DNA of 64,000 bases from Aureispira sp. CCB-E (GCF_031326345.1 NZ_CP133671.1:1984001-2048000), one strand, 5' to 3'; counted from the first letter of the stretch, positions 46,772-55,836 are shown. The notes: generated by a model not told the origin, from the sequence alone. Translations and numbers: made by a program.

Positions 46772-47392
46772 GTATTTATTACCAAATCAAGCGAATCCAG
46801 TTAAAGGATTTAGAGTAAAGCGACAAGGTAGAAAACCGATCTTAGAACCTTTGGAAATAAGTGACTTAGAAGTTGTTTTAACTAACTTTAGCAAAGAAAG
46901 TATTTATCAAAAACGAAATCATTTAATCTTAGGCTTTATCCATTATCAAGCCTTGCGAGTTGGAGAGATTAAGGCTTTAGAACTAGAGCATCTAGACTTA
47001 GAGAAAGCCTTGATTAATGTTCCAAAAGTGGGTCGGAATAAAAGTAGAACCTTAGCCTTAACAGCTTTGCAAGTGGTTGGATTACAGGAATATTTAATAA
47101 GTACACGTCCGCAGCTATTGCAGTATTACACGAATCAGTTATTTGTTAGTGGCGGATAATCTAAACGGCTAAATAATAGCATTACAAAACTACAAAAAGG
47201 AATAAAAAAGCAGCTTCCCAAGCTTCAAAACTTGGAGCATTGGCGAACGAGTATTATTGTCCATTGGTTAGAAAGTAGTCCTTTATTAGAGGTTCAAGAA
47301 CGCTTAGGACATTGCTATCCAAGTAGTACAGAGCGTTATAAAATCCATGCGGTAAAGAGTTTACGAGATCAGTTAGAGGTTCATCATCCCTT

Positions 47393-48814
47393 CAGCAATT
47401 CTAACGATGTAAGAAAATATATTAAATAATAATAATATCAAATAGCTATTCTAATTGAGGTCGAATATTGACCTTTCTAGCGATTATTTGATAGATTAAG
47501 TTCATTGAAATAGTAGGAATAAAATCAAAGAGTACTCGAACTTTCTGCCTTAAATCACGCAATGTTTTTGCTTCTTTTAAGGCTTGTTCAAAACTTTCAT
47601 CAACAGCCCTTGTAATCTGGTCAACAAAAAATGCTAATAGCATAATCAAAGCAAATACTGTTGATAAGTAGAATTTTCCATGACCATAATTATGTTCCAA
47701 ATTGTAGTCTTGATTCTTCAAGGTGTTAAATGTCTCATTTTCAATTTTCCAACGTGCTCTTCCAGCTGTGGCAATAGATGAAACATTTGATTTAGTCAAA
47801 GTTAGGTTGGTAATCCACTTATTGGAATAAACCACTTTATCTTTTTCTAAATCATATTCTTCGTATTCTAAATAGTTTACGATAATATCTTGGTTTGCGC
47901 CATTTAGAATGAGGTTAGATGCCCACCTGTATCGACACAGAGTCTTTTCATTTTTCTGGTATTGACACTGATGCAAACTATCCTTTTTTCTAAGTTGCTT
48001 AACTTGTTCCAAAACATATCCTTCCTTGATTACTATGATGTAATCCATTTGGATATCTTGTGCTTGAAGTGCTTTAATAGTTGGACCATCAGCATATAAA
48101 GCATCTAAAAGAATTAAGATCTTTTCTTTTGGCAGTATGCTGCGTAAATGTGGAAATAATCGTTTACATGCCTTTCGTTCACAATCATTCTTTTTTGAAC
48201 CATCCTGCCGCGTTATTGCTTCTCCAAAAACAGGAAAAACGGTCTTGAAATTAGGATGAACTACACTCGCTGCTAACAATTGGTGATGATGTTCTATTGT
48301 ACCATTTTTTCTTTTCTTTGTTAAACATTGAGAACAACCAATCTTATTGGAAGAAAATGTACCTGTGGCATCAACACTTACTAGCAAATGTTGGTCTAAG
48401 TATCTTCTACTTTCGAGTATTTTGAGCCTTTCCAAATGTTCAAAGATTGTTTTAAAAGTAGGTTGAAAAACAGATGGTTGGACAGCATCTAAAATTTTTC
48501 GCATCCCATTATCTGTTGGAAGCTTACTAATTTTAAAGACTTGTTCTAAATTGTCCTTACGATGAATGGCATTATCTATAAAACTCAATAATGATGGATC
48601 TTTTAGACCAAACATAGCAAATGCTCCCATTAAACAATCATGTAGCAAATATTCTGTATGTCCTTTTCGATGGTCTGGAACTTGGTGAAACTCTTTGGAT
48701 ACTATTTCTACTAATTTGTCGTACATCGTTTACTTTTTAGTAAATGTACGTTCCTTTTTCAATGAACTTAAATCTTATTTTATCATATAATTCTGTTTAT
48801 CGTTAGAATTGCTG
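47393..48814 (-). mobile_element. Insertion sequence, copy 3 of the 1,422-bp element, without target duplication
   Basis: Both inverted repeats are present and the length is exactly 1,422 bp. The left flank is TCATCCCTT (end of recombinase 2) and the right flank CTGTTGTTT, so the 9-bp duplication is missing, unlike copies 1 and 2. In unit A, the sequence after TCATCCCTT is ACAATAAATAG. The right side therefore belongs to a different locus, as after an IS-mediated deletion or recombination between two IS copies. Confidence 0.93.
47446..48726 (-). CDS. DDE transposase (IS4/ISNCY-like), copy 3
   Basis: The 426-aa protein is identical to the copies at 8401-9681 and 42340-43620. It is transcribed against unit B. 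Confidence 0.9.
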   Translation of the reverse strand: MYDKLVEIVSKEFHQVPDHRKGHTEYLLHDCLMGAFAMFGLKDPSLLSFIDNAIHRKDNLEQVFKISKLPTDNGMRKILDAVQPSVFQPTFKTIFEHLERLKILESRRYLDQHLLVSVDATGTFSSNKIGCSQCLTKKRKNGTIEHHHQLLAASVVHPNFKTVFPVFGEAITRQDGSKKNDCERKACKRLFPHLRSILPKEKILILLDALYADGPTIKALQAQDIQMDYIIVIKEGYVLEQVKQLRKKDSLHQCQYQKNEKTLCRYRWASNLILNGANQDIIVNYLEYEEYDLEKDKVVYSNKWITNLTLTKSNVSSIATAGRARWKIENETFNTLKNQDYNLEHNYGHGKFYLSTVFALIMLLAFFVDQITRAVDESFEQALKEAKTLRDLRQKVRVLFDFIPTISMNLIYQIIARKVNIRPQLE

Positions 48815-49100
48815 CTGTTGTTTAGGACAGTATTTTATAAAATCTTGTGATAAGGATAATCAAATGATAACTTTGATGGATTATAAAACAGCTGTTAGGA
48901 TTGATGTTAAAAATCATTTAGCAAAGCCAGTATATACAAGTTGGCAGATGAATAAGAATGATAATTATATAAATTGCATAATTACCTGTTCATATGATAG
49001 TACTTTTGTTGAAAAAACTTCTGGGCGAATCGAGTTTATGAAGCGAAATGAAAATTTCAAATACAAACTATTAAAGTATTGTCCTAAAAGAAAATATTAG
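48815..49100 (+). pseudogene. Truncated 3' gene fragment, possibly a third immunity gene
   Basis: The frame is open from the IS border at 48815, reading on through CLGQYFIKSCDKDNQMITLM, to the stop at 49098-49100. Starting at ATG 48864 it would give 78 aa. The open frame upstream to the IS edge suggests a longer gene cut by the same event that removed the IS duplication. Its position, after a recombinase unit and before a sequence resembling a unit left end, is the position of an immunity gene. I do not recognise the protein (KRNENFKYKLLKYCPKRKY at its end). Confidence 0.5.
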
Positions 49101-49239
49101 CAAGATATTCAAAAAAGTAGCGATCTAGTATTGTACTAGTAGAAAAAAGCTACTAGTGATTCCTTTGGTTACAGTACTAGGCTTTGTTATTCGGCGGTTT
49201 TTGCTTCATCGAAATAAGGATTAATTGACAAATACTGGT
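49101..49239. repeat. Possible diverged left end of a third unit
   Basis: The stretch has a hairpin TAGTAG-AAAAAA-GCTACTA at about 49138-49157, in the same relative place after a short gene as the GTAGC/GCTAC hairpin of unit B. It ends with GACAAATACTGGTATAAAAA, resembling GGTAAATACTTGCATAAAAAA in the left ends of units A and B. The match is short and imperfect. An IS interrupts it at 49240. Confidence 0.35.
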
Positions 49240-50701
49240 ATAAAAACATGAGTCATCCCGAATTTATGAGATGACAAAAAAATAAAAACTCTTGCGTAAA
49301 TTTGGGATTAACGACAATTCCAAAACGACAAGAGTTTTTTTATGTATAAAACATACTTACAAGATAAAATAGAAAAAGGAAAAATAAATGGTGCCGACAA
49401 TTTTCTTTTGAAAAAAAGTTCTAAATACTTAGAAGGATTACTGATAAAACTAGATGAGCAAATAGATAGCCGTTTGGTTAGAACATTTTATAATCTATTC
49501 ATTTCCATACTGATATTAAGAAATAAGAGTAGCGGTTTACTTTTAAGTGAGTTAGGCGGGTACATTTGTGGATTTCGGAAGGCACCAGCAGGGACAAAGC
49601 GAATAAGCAACTTGTTAAGGAGCAAAAAATGGGAACACAAGTTAATAAAAGACTATTTGTTTGAGAAGACAAAAGAGCGTATTGCCAGCTTGCAAAAAGA
49701 AGGAAAACGCCCTTTGTTGTTATGGGATGATTCTCGTTTAGAAAAGCCAGAAAGTTGGTGGAGTGAAGGATTGTGTAGTGTCTGGAGTAGTAAAGGCAAG
49801 CGATTAACAAAAATTAAACGCGGTTTTTACCGACCACCAAGTAGCAGAATATGTGTCCCTGGCTATAAGTGGACAGCTACGATGTTGTCTTGCCTAGGAG
49901 GAGTGCCAAGTGTTTGTCAAATGACTTGGTGGACAACAAGAGGCAAGCATAAAGAACTCGCTACTAATATCATTTTTCGTATGCTAAAACGATTAAAAAA
50001 GGAATTAAATACAGGAGTTCTACATGTTTTGGATAGAGGATATGCAAATATCTGGACAGTAGAGCATATGTTACATTTCCAACAAGATTTTCTGATCCGT
50101 TGGAAGAAAAATCATCTACTTATCGCTACGAAAAAAGGAAAGAAGAAAACACATTTATTAGCCCGTTCATTTAAAGGAAAAAAACCTAGATTAATTTATG
50201 ACAAGGAACGAAAAGAGCAACGTTCTGCAACTATAGCATGGGGAGAAGTCTTTCATCCAGAGTTACCCGATATTCCCTTATATTTAGTTATTCTTAGAGA
50301 CAAAAAAAGACAGACTCCTCCTATTTATTTTCTGACTTCTGTAATCATTACAAATGCCAGAACTGCTTGGGAAATGGCGAATAGCTATATGCATCGCTGG
50401 GAAATTGAGCAATCTTTTCGTTTCTGTAAAACAGAGTTAGCAATGGAATCTCCTAGATTGTGGTTTTGGGAAAACAAGCTTAAGTTATTAGCTATCGTTG
50501 CTTTGGTTTATGATTTTCTTTTAACTCTACTTCGAAATTGGAGAACTTGGGTCAACCTTTTCCTCCGAAACTGGGGACATCGAACAGGAAATCGGTATAG
50601 AAATACTTCCATACCGATTTACCGTCTTAGAGCTGCCATCTCCGTTTGTATTTTTTCTCTCTTTGCTCTATTACAAAATTCGGGATGACTCATGTTTTTA
50701 T
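49240..50701 (+). mobile_element. Third IS type, ~1.46 kb, with long perfect inverted repeats
   Basis: The repeat starting ATAAAAACATGAGTCATCCC at 49240 recurs inverted, ending at 50701, and is perfect over 26 bases. A further ACTGGTA/TACCAGT pair lies just outside, so the exact tips are uncertain. I did not find a target duplication. The element separates the putative third unit from the acyl-CoA dehydrogenase gene. Confidence 0.85.
49342..50688 (+). CDS. IS4-superfamily DDE transposase
   Basis: The 448-aa transposase has the first Asp in RPLLLWDDSRLEKPES, the second in GVLHVLDRGYANIWT, and the Tyr-Arg-Glu region in SYMHRWEIEQSFRFCKTEL, where the Glu completes the DDE set. These are the features of the IS4 superfamily, possibly the IS701 or IS1634 side; I do not commit to a subgroup. 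The frame covers nearly the entire element and is uninterrupted. It has no similarity to the other two transposases here beyond the fold. Confidence 0.85.
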   Translation: MYKTYLQDKIEKGKINGADNFLLKKSSKYLEGLLIKLDEQIDSRLVRTFYNLFISILILRNKSSGLLLSELGGYICGFRKAPAGTKRISNLLRSKKWEHKLIKDYLFEKTKERIASLQKEGKRPLLLWDDSRLEKPESWWSEGLCSVWSSKGKRLTKIKRGFYRPPSSRICVPGYKWTATMLSCLGGVPSVCQMTWWTTRGKHKELATNIIFRMLKRLKKELNTGVLHVLDRGYANIWTVEHMLHFQQDFLIRWKKNHLLIATKKGKKKTHLLARSFKGKKPRLIYDKERKEQRSATIAWGEVFHPELPDIPLYLVILRDKKRQTPPIYFLTSVIITNARTAWEMANSYMHRWEIEQSFRFCKTELAMESPRLWFWENKLKLLAIVALVYDFLLTLLRNWRTWVNLFLRNWGHRTGNRYRNTSIPIYRLRAAISVCIFSLFALLQNSG

Positions 50702-50726
50702 TGTACCAGTTAAATTTCTATAAACA

Positions 50727-52505
50727 CTAATCAAAATGTCCATCTTGAATATCGACGGTCACACTAGTTTGGCTTTTTAGCGTTTTGAGTAAGCCCCTAG
50801 TTTTGGGGAGTTCATACTCAAAGAAATATTCCATGGTATATAACTTACCTTGGTAAAATGCATCCTCATTCGCATCAAGTTTTTGAGTAGCAACCAATCC
50901 TTGTTTGAGCCATTGCCAGCCAATGACAACAGTGCCAAAAGTTTCTAGGTAAAGCGTTGCATCGGAAAGAAAGGCTTCTAGTTGTCCCTGCATCCCAAGC
51001 ATGCTCAAATTCATAGTTGTATCGACTAATTTCTCCAAAGTAGTTTTTAAGTCATTCGCATATTTTTGCAGGGATTCAACTGCAAACGCTTTTTCGATTG
51101 TGGTAGTCACTTCAGCGATTAGAAGTCGTAGGGTAGCACCCTGATCTTTGGCAATTTTTCGACCCAACAAATCCATGCCATGAATAGCCGTTGTTCCTTC
51201 GTGTATTGGATGAATTCTAGCCTCTCTATAAAAATGTTCTGGCAAAAAGTCCTCTGTAAAACCATAGCCCCCCAAACACTGAATTGCAGCACTTGTGCTC
51301 AAACAACCCATTTCAGAAGGATAGGATTTGGCGACAGGAGTTAACAAACCCAATAAGGCATCATACTTCTGTTGTTCTTCACCTTTTGTCACTCGAACCA
51401 AGTCAGCATACCGAGAACACTCCATTAATAAACTTAAACTACCTTCTACAACGGAACGTTGAAAGAGTAACATTCGTTTTACATCAGCATGCTCAATGAT
51501 CAAAGATTGTTGAGTAGATTTGCTCCCAATCCGTCTTCCTTGACTGCGTTCACGACAATATTGGAGAGCCGCGTAGTATGCGGCTGAAGCAATTGATGCG
51601 GCATTAAAACCAACGGCAATTCGAGCTTCGTTCATCATTTGAAACATACAGAACAACCCCTTATTAGCCTCGCCAACCAAGTACCCTCTACAGTCGTCTT
51701 GTTCTCCTGTAATAATATGCGCAATAGGAGCACCTTTGTAACCCATTTTGTGAAAAATACCACCTGTTGTAACGTCATTAAATTCTAAATGACCATCGGC
51801 ATCAGGACGCATTCTAGGAACAATAAATAAGGAAATACCTTTCGAACCCTTGGGGGCACCTTTGATTCTTGCTAGCATCAGGTGAACAATATTTTCTACT
51901 CCATCATGATCGCCACAGGAAATGAATATTTTTTGTCCTTTTATTTTGTAATACCCATGATCAGTAGGTTCAGCAGATGTTGTAATGTCTCCTAGGGAGC
52001 TTCCTGCTTCAGGTTCTGTCAGGGCCATCGTTCCCTGCCAAGTGCCGTTGTACATTTTTTCTAGGTAAGTGGCTTTTTGTATTGGTGTACCAAAGCTTCG
52101 GATAAGGTTCGCTGCCCCAGCAGACAAAAAAGGATAGACCGTCGCAGAGTAGTTGGCTGCTCCCATAATGAATAAAGTAGCATTAAAAATCATATAAGGC
52201 ATCTGCTGACCGCCTTCTTCGTAGGATAGAGGAGAGTTGATCCAGCCACCACTTCCAAACGCCTGCATTAATTCTTTCATAGCAGGATGCACTTTGATGC
52301 GTCCATCCGTAAATTCAGGGGCGTTGCGATCCATTTCAGTTAAAATAGGGCGAAGTTTTTGGGTAGATAAATCTGTGCAAGCGTCCAAAACCATGGTGTA
52401 AGTCTCTATATTGTGATCTTTAAAAAAAGGATATTGAGATAGAGACTCAATTTGAAAAACATCGTTTAGAAGGAAATGTAGATTTTTTTTGCTGTAGAAT
52501 TTCAT
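50727..52505 (-). CDS. Acyl-CoA dehydrogenase
   Basis: The 592-aa flavoenzyme oxidises acyl-CoA to trans-2-enoyl-CoA. It has the family's FAD/substrate segment MALTEPEAGSSLGDITTSA (about residues 165-185), KIKGQKIFISCGDHD, GIFHKMGYKGAPI, and MMNEARIAVGFNAAS. The catalytic base is the Glu in HPIHEGTTAIHGMDLLGRK. The length near 600, with a C-terminal extension, fits the long subfamily with an additional C-terminal domain that acts on long-chain or unusual substrates. Transcription runs toward the IS border; only 25 bases separate its stop from the IS tip, so the downstream neighbour may have been lost. Confidence 0.9.
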   Translation of the reverse strand: MKFYSKKNLHFLLNDVFQIESLSQYPFFKDHNIETYTMVLDACTDLSTQKLRPILTEMDRNAPEFTDGRIKVHPAMKELMQAFGSGGWINSPLSYEEGGQQMPYMIFNATLFIMGAANYSATVYPFLSAGAANLIRSFGTPIQKATYLEKMYNGTWQGTMALTEPEAGSSLGDITTSAEPTDHGYYKIKGQKIFISCGDHDGVENIVHLMLARIKGAPKGSKGISLFIVPRMRPDADGHLEFNDVTTGGIFHKMGYKGAPIAHIITGEQDDCRGYLVGEANKGLFCMFQMMNEARIAVGFNAASIASAAYYAALQYCRERSQGRRIGSKSTQQSLIIEHADVKRMLLFQRSVVEGSLSLLMECSRYADLVRVTKGEEQQKYDALLGLLTPVAKSYPSEMGCLSTSAAIQCLGGYGFTEDFLPEHFYREARIHPIHEGTTAIHGMDLLGRKIAKDQGATLRLLIAEVTTTIEKAFAVESLQKYANDLKTTLEKLVDTTMNLSMLGMQGQLEAFLSDATLYLETFGTVVIGWQWLKQGLVATQKLDANEDAFYQGKLYTMEYFFEYELPKTRGLLKTLKSQTSVTVDIQDGHFD

Positions 52506-52567
52506 AGAAGATTAATTGAGTGTTTTGTAGATTCGTGATGACTCAATATAATCATTTTTATGATTTA

Positions 52568-54226
52568 TTACTCCACTTCTTGAAAGGTAATAATGTAGTG
52601 ACAACCTTTTTTAGAGCTATCTTTTTGAATATCTCCAGAGAGCTGACGAACTAATTTTTGTACCAAATTCAGTCCAAGCGTGCTAATTTTAGCTAACGTT
52701 AAATCTTTGGGACAACCAACTCCATTGTCACCAATATATAAAATAAAGGAAGGTGTCTCCAATTCTTTTATACGAATGTATAACTTGCCATTTTCTCCTT
52801 TAGGGATACCATGGATCAACGCATTGGTAATAATTTCATTGCAGAGGAGCCCAAGAGGAATAGCAGTATCTAGACCCAAGTGAATGATTTCAGGAATTTC
52901 AATTTGAGCTACAATAGTTTGCTGTTCGTCTTTGATGGAGCCAATTAGAGAATAAGTTAGTTCTTCGAGGTATGCTTTCAACTGAATTTTAGAAAGGTTG
53001 TCGGATTGATAGAGCATTTCATGAACCATTGCCATTGTATTGATTCGATATTGGCTTTGTTTGAATAGATTCTGAATGCTATGATCACTATTTTGATTGG
53101 CTTGGAGATGCAAAAGGCTTGTAATAACTTGGAGGTTATTTTTTACTCGATGATGGATTTCTTTGAGTAGTACTTCTCGTTCTTTATTTTGAACTTCAAT
53201 TTTTTTCAATTGATTGCTGAGTAAACTATTTTTTTTGTTTCGAATTCTTAGCATAGAGAGTCCCAAAATTAATAAAATTAGCAAACCAAGGATAGAACTA
53301 ATCAGCACCATAAACTGAAACTGATTGTCACTCTCTTTGATTCGAGCACTTTTTTTTAAGTGTTCATTTTCCTTTTGAGTCAGCTCCATTTCGTACTTTA
53401 TCTCCAAGTCGTGCAACTGTTCCTCTTGTCGTTGATTGTAGATGACGGCATTTAATTGTGCAATGGTATCTGACAATTCTAGTGCCCTCTTATAGTTTTT
53501 TTGATATTTGTAATATTCCAATAAAGCCGAATAATATAACAAGCGATATTGATCAATATCACAAGAATCGCTGATATAAAAAGATTTTTGTAGAGCTGCT
53601 TGCGCAAGATCAAGTTTACCTTGTTCCCAGTATATGGCAGCGATTCGGTTGTAACATAGAGGAAACTCGCAGATGTCTCCCGATAATTTATATTGCTTAA
53701 TGGCTTCTTGGTAAGAATAAAGGGCTTGGGAATAGTTTTTTTCTTTGTAGTTACTATATCCTAAAATAAGATTGTTAACCGCATGACCATTTCCTCGGAG
53801 GCTTTTATTAGGACTAGTTTCGATGGATCGAAGTGCATACTCTTTTGCTTTGATATGATTGTGTAAGTTAAAATAGCACTCACTAACATTTCCATAAATC
53901 AAAGACTCAAAAATAGCTTTGTCCTTGATTGGTTCGAGGTATTCTTTAGATTCTAACAGTAGTCGAATCGCTTCCTTTGACTTTCCTGCCGATTTTCGGA
54001 TGTCTGCTCGTAAAAAATAGCCATAAAAAATTTCGACAGGTTTTAGATCATCCTGCTTTAGATATTCTAGGACTAATATCTGTGCATCTTTGAATTGATG
54101 TTCGTAAGTCAGTTTCGTAATATCTTTCTTTAACTGCTCAATTCTTGGTGTAAGGGGGTGTGTAGATGCTTTGCATAAGCATCCAAGAACCAAAAAAAAT
54201 ACCAATAGAAATCTCTGTATAAACAT
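52568..54226 (-). CDS. Sensor histidine kinase with TPR domain (HisKA_2 type)
   Basis: The ~552-aa protein has a signal or TM segment (RFLLVFFLVLGCLCK), a periplasmic tetratricopeptide region (about residues 25-270) and a transmembrane helix near 305-325 (VLISSILGLLILLILGLSML). The kinase core has the phosphorylated His in EIHHRVKNNLQVITSLLHL, the N-box NEIITNALIHG, and the G boxes YIGDNGVGCP and TLGLNLVQKLV. This HisKA_2 form occurs in Bacteroidota kinases with TPR sensors. I use the ATG at 54226, preceded by GGAG; a TTG two codons earlier opens the frame. No response regulator is adjacent. Confidence 0.9.
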   Translation of the reverse strand: MFIQRFLLVFFLVLGCLCKASTHPLTPRIEQLKKDITKLTYEHQFKDAQILVLEYLKQDDLKPVEIFYGYFLRADIRKSAGKSKEAIRLLLESKEYLEPIKDKAIFESLIYGNVSECYFNLHNHIKAKEYALRSIETSPNKSLRGNGHAVNNLILGYSNYKEKNYSQALYSYQEAIKQYKLSGDICEFPLCYNRIAAIYWEQGKLDLAQAALQKSFYISDSCDIDQYRLLYYSALLEYYKYQKNYKRALELSDTIAQLNAVIYNQRQEEQLHDLEIKYEMELTQKENEHLKKSARIKESDNQFQFMVLISSILGLLILLILGLSMLRIRNKKNSLLSNQLKKIEVQNKEREVLLKEIHHRVKNNLQVITSLLHLQANQNSDHSIQNLFKQSQYRINTMAMVHEMLYQSDNLSKIQLKAYLEELTYSLIGSIKDEQQTIVAQIEIPEIIHLGLDTAIPLGLLCNEIITNALIHGIPKGENGKLYIRIKELETPSFILYIGDNGVGCPKDLTLAKISTLGLNLVQKLVRQLSGDIQKDSSKKGCHYIITFQEVE

Positions 54227-54683
54227 CTCCAAAAATGAATGGTTATACTAATGTTATAAAACATCAGTTAATCGATTCTATTTGGTTTTTTAAAAGGGAG
54301 GGGGAGGTGAAAATTACCTTCAGTAAAGTAAGATAGGAATAATTAAATATAGTTAAAGTATTTTAGAATGTAAAGAAGGCTAAATGTTTTTTGTGTAAAA
54401 AAAGGGTAAAACAATTGTAATTTAAACTTTTTAATATTTAAGCTATTAGTAATGAAAAGTATAGCTTTGTTGTCAGTGAAGGTCTTTTTTGTAAAAATAG
54501 TTAAGGAAACTTTTTTTATCTTAAAAAGTGTATATTTAAAGATAGAAAATTAGTACAAAAGAAGATTGAGAGTAGGACAAATGACGGCTGTTTATATTGT
54601 TGAAGGATATGCGTCAATTTGTGGTAATTTCTATCGGTTGCTTACAATGAACACTTTACGTTAACACTAAATACAAAAATAGA
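54227..54683. other. AT-rich intergenic region between divergent genes
   Basis: It contains a TAGCTTTG box at 54462-54469, consistent with a Bacteroidota -7 element, 215 bases upstream of the plus-strand gene. No small gene or hairpin stood out. A short G-rich stretch (GGGAGGGGGAGG) lies near 54297. Confidence 0.4.
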
Positions 54684-55157
54684 ATGGGATTTTTTGATAA
54701 GATGAAAAAAATGGTCGGAAAGACAGGGGTTGAGTTAGATTACCGATGGATTGAAAATCCATTTCCTTTTAATGACCCAATGATTAAAGCCACATTGAGA
54801 ATCAAAGCTGACAGTGCAATTACGGTGGTAGGAGCTACGGGGACTTTTTATGCCAAGCGAGAAGACGATGATGGAATGGAAGAAGAGATTATTTTGGGAG
54901 AGGAGGAGTGTACAGATATTGCAAATGGAGATGATTACAATAAATTTCCAGAAAGCATAGAGTCTGGTGGAGTACGCACTTGTGCGTTTTTTGTCGATGA
55001 CATGGATTTGGTAGAGTCTCTCAAAGAATGGGGAGTAGATAGCCCTGAAAGTGCGAAGATAAAAGGGGTGAGGTTCTTTTTTAAAGGAGAAGTGGATGTA
55101 AAAGAAACAGTTGGTTTATTTGATCCTACTTTAGAGCAAGAGATTACAGTTAAATAA
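54684..55157 (+). CDS. Small Spo0M-like (arrestin-fold) protein, tentative
   Basis: The 157-aa acidic protein begins MGFFDKMKKMVGKTGVELDY and continues with FPFNDPMIKATLRIKADSAI and VVGATGTFYAK. The opening helix with GxGVxLD followed by alternating strands suggests a Spo0M/arrestin-like beta-sandwich, but the family-specific motif is not clear enough to be certain. There is no signal peptide, so it should be cytoplasmic. It lies between divergent promoters and has no obvious operon partner. Hypothetical would be the fallback call. Confidence 0.5.
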   Translation: MGFFDKMKKMVGKTGVELDYRWIENPFPFNDPMIKATLRIKADSAITVVGATGTFYAKREDDDGMEEEIILGEEECTDIANGDDYNKFPESIESGGVRTCAFFVDDMDLVESLKEWGVDSPESAKIKGVRFFFKGEVDVKETVGLFDPTLEQEITVK

Positions 55158-55328
55158 GATGAATACTACAACAAACGATGCAAATTATAGATCTTTTAAG
55201 GTCGATAATTTGCATTTTAATATAGCTTCATTAGTCATTTAAGTAGAAGGGCAAAATTAGTAGTTTAAAAATACCCCAATTGATGATTAATTTATTTTGT
55301 TCTCACTTACTTTCGTTTAAAAGAAAAC

Positions 55329-55736
55329 ATGCAAGAAATATTAGATGAACTCCCTGTTGAGGAAAATGAGATTTCGATTAAACACAAACGCATCGTTATA
55401 GGAGGAATGCTTGTCCTTGGGGGATTTGGGGCACTCGCTACTGTATTGGCTATAGATGATATTGAAACAATTATAGGAACAGGACCTATTGGTTCTTTGA
55501 TTGGTTTGGTAGTCTATATTGTGGCTCGTAAGTTGCATTTCCCAGAACAACAAAAGATAGGTTTGTCTGCTCCTATCTTTTCAGCAGTATGTTTTCTTAT
55601 CATCTTTTGTTTGGATTGGTCTCCAGGAGAAGCTCAAACCCCTATTTCGATTTTAATAGCTCTGTATACGTTTATGCTAGGAGTTGCTATCTTAGTAGAG
55701 ATCGTGAGAATTAGGAGGAGATTTGTTCGACATTAA
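55329..55736 (+). CDS. Small integral membrane protein of unknown function
   Basis: The 135-aa product has a short charged N-terminus (about 25 residues, EEVENEIS-like) and four predicted transmembrane helices: IVIGGMLVLGGFGALATVLA, IGSLIGLVVYIVAR, IFSAVCFLIIFCLDW and ISILIALYTFMLGVAILVEI, followed by a basic tail (RIRRRF) likely on the cytoplasmic side. No known family motif is visible. It ends 50 bases before a strong bidirectional terminator. Confidence 0.65.
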   Translation: MQEILDELPVEENEISIKHKRIVIGGMLVLGGFGALATVLAIDDIETIIGTGPIGSLIGLVVYIVARKLHFPEQQKIGLSAPIFSAVCFLIIFCLDWSPGEAQTPISILIALYTFMLGVAILVEIVRIRRRFVRH

Positions 55737-55785
55737 GCGATTATCTCAATGTTTTCATATTAAAAAAAACATTTTATACTTAAAA

Positions 55786-55823
55786 AATAATCCGCTAAAT
55801 ACCTCGTGGCATAGCGGATTATT
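55786..55823. terminator. Bidirectional intrinsic terminator
   Basis: The perfect 12-bp stem AATAATCCGCTA/TAGCGGATTATT has a 14-base loop and A/T-rich flanks. It lies between the convergent membrane-protein gene and the NUMOD4/HNH gene and could end both. Confidence 0.75.
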
Positions 55824-55836
55824 ATACAAGCATTTT

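Larger units (their letters stand above)
38775..47392 (+). mobile_element. Unit B: decayed second copy of the recombinase/primase element
   Basis: It begins 24 bases after immunity gene 2 and has the same gene order as unit A. It is interrupted by a 1,422-bp IS in the primase gene and a 1,158-bp IS in recombinase 2. Its end is cut off at 47392 by another copy of the 1,422-bp IS, with no right end visible. Apart from these, no indel is seen from 39065 on compared with unit A. The left ~290 bases differ strongly from unit A. Confidence 0.75.
45384..47392 (+). pseudogene. Tyrosine recombinase 2 of unit B, broken three ways
   Basis: Three lesions are visible compared with unit A. A 1,158-bp IS (45614-46771) lies after codon 77 (KYLF). 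A nonsense TAA at 47157-47159 replaces the Gln203 CAA. The 3' end is replaced by IS copy 3 just before the last codon. The remaining sequence is otherwise very close to unit A, so all damage is recent. The fragment 45384-45617 would end after ~77 residues. Confidence 0.92.

Noticed and set aside
8348-48814. Whole 8348-48814 region as a composite transposon between IS copies 1 and 3
   Set aside because: Copy 1 has its own complete 9-bp duplication, and copy 3's flanks do not match it, so the two did not move the segment together.
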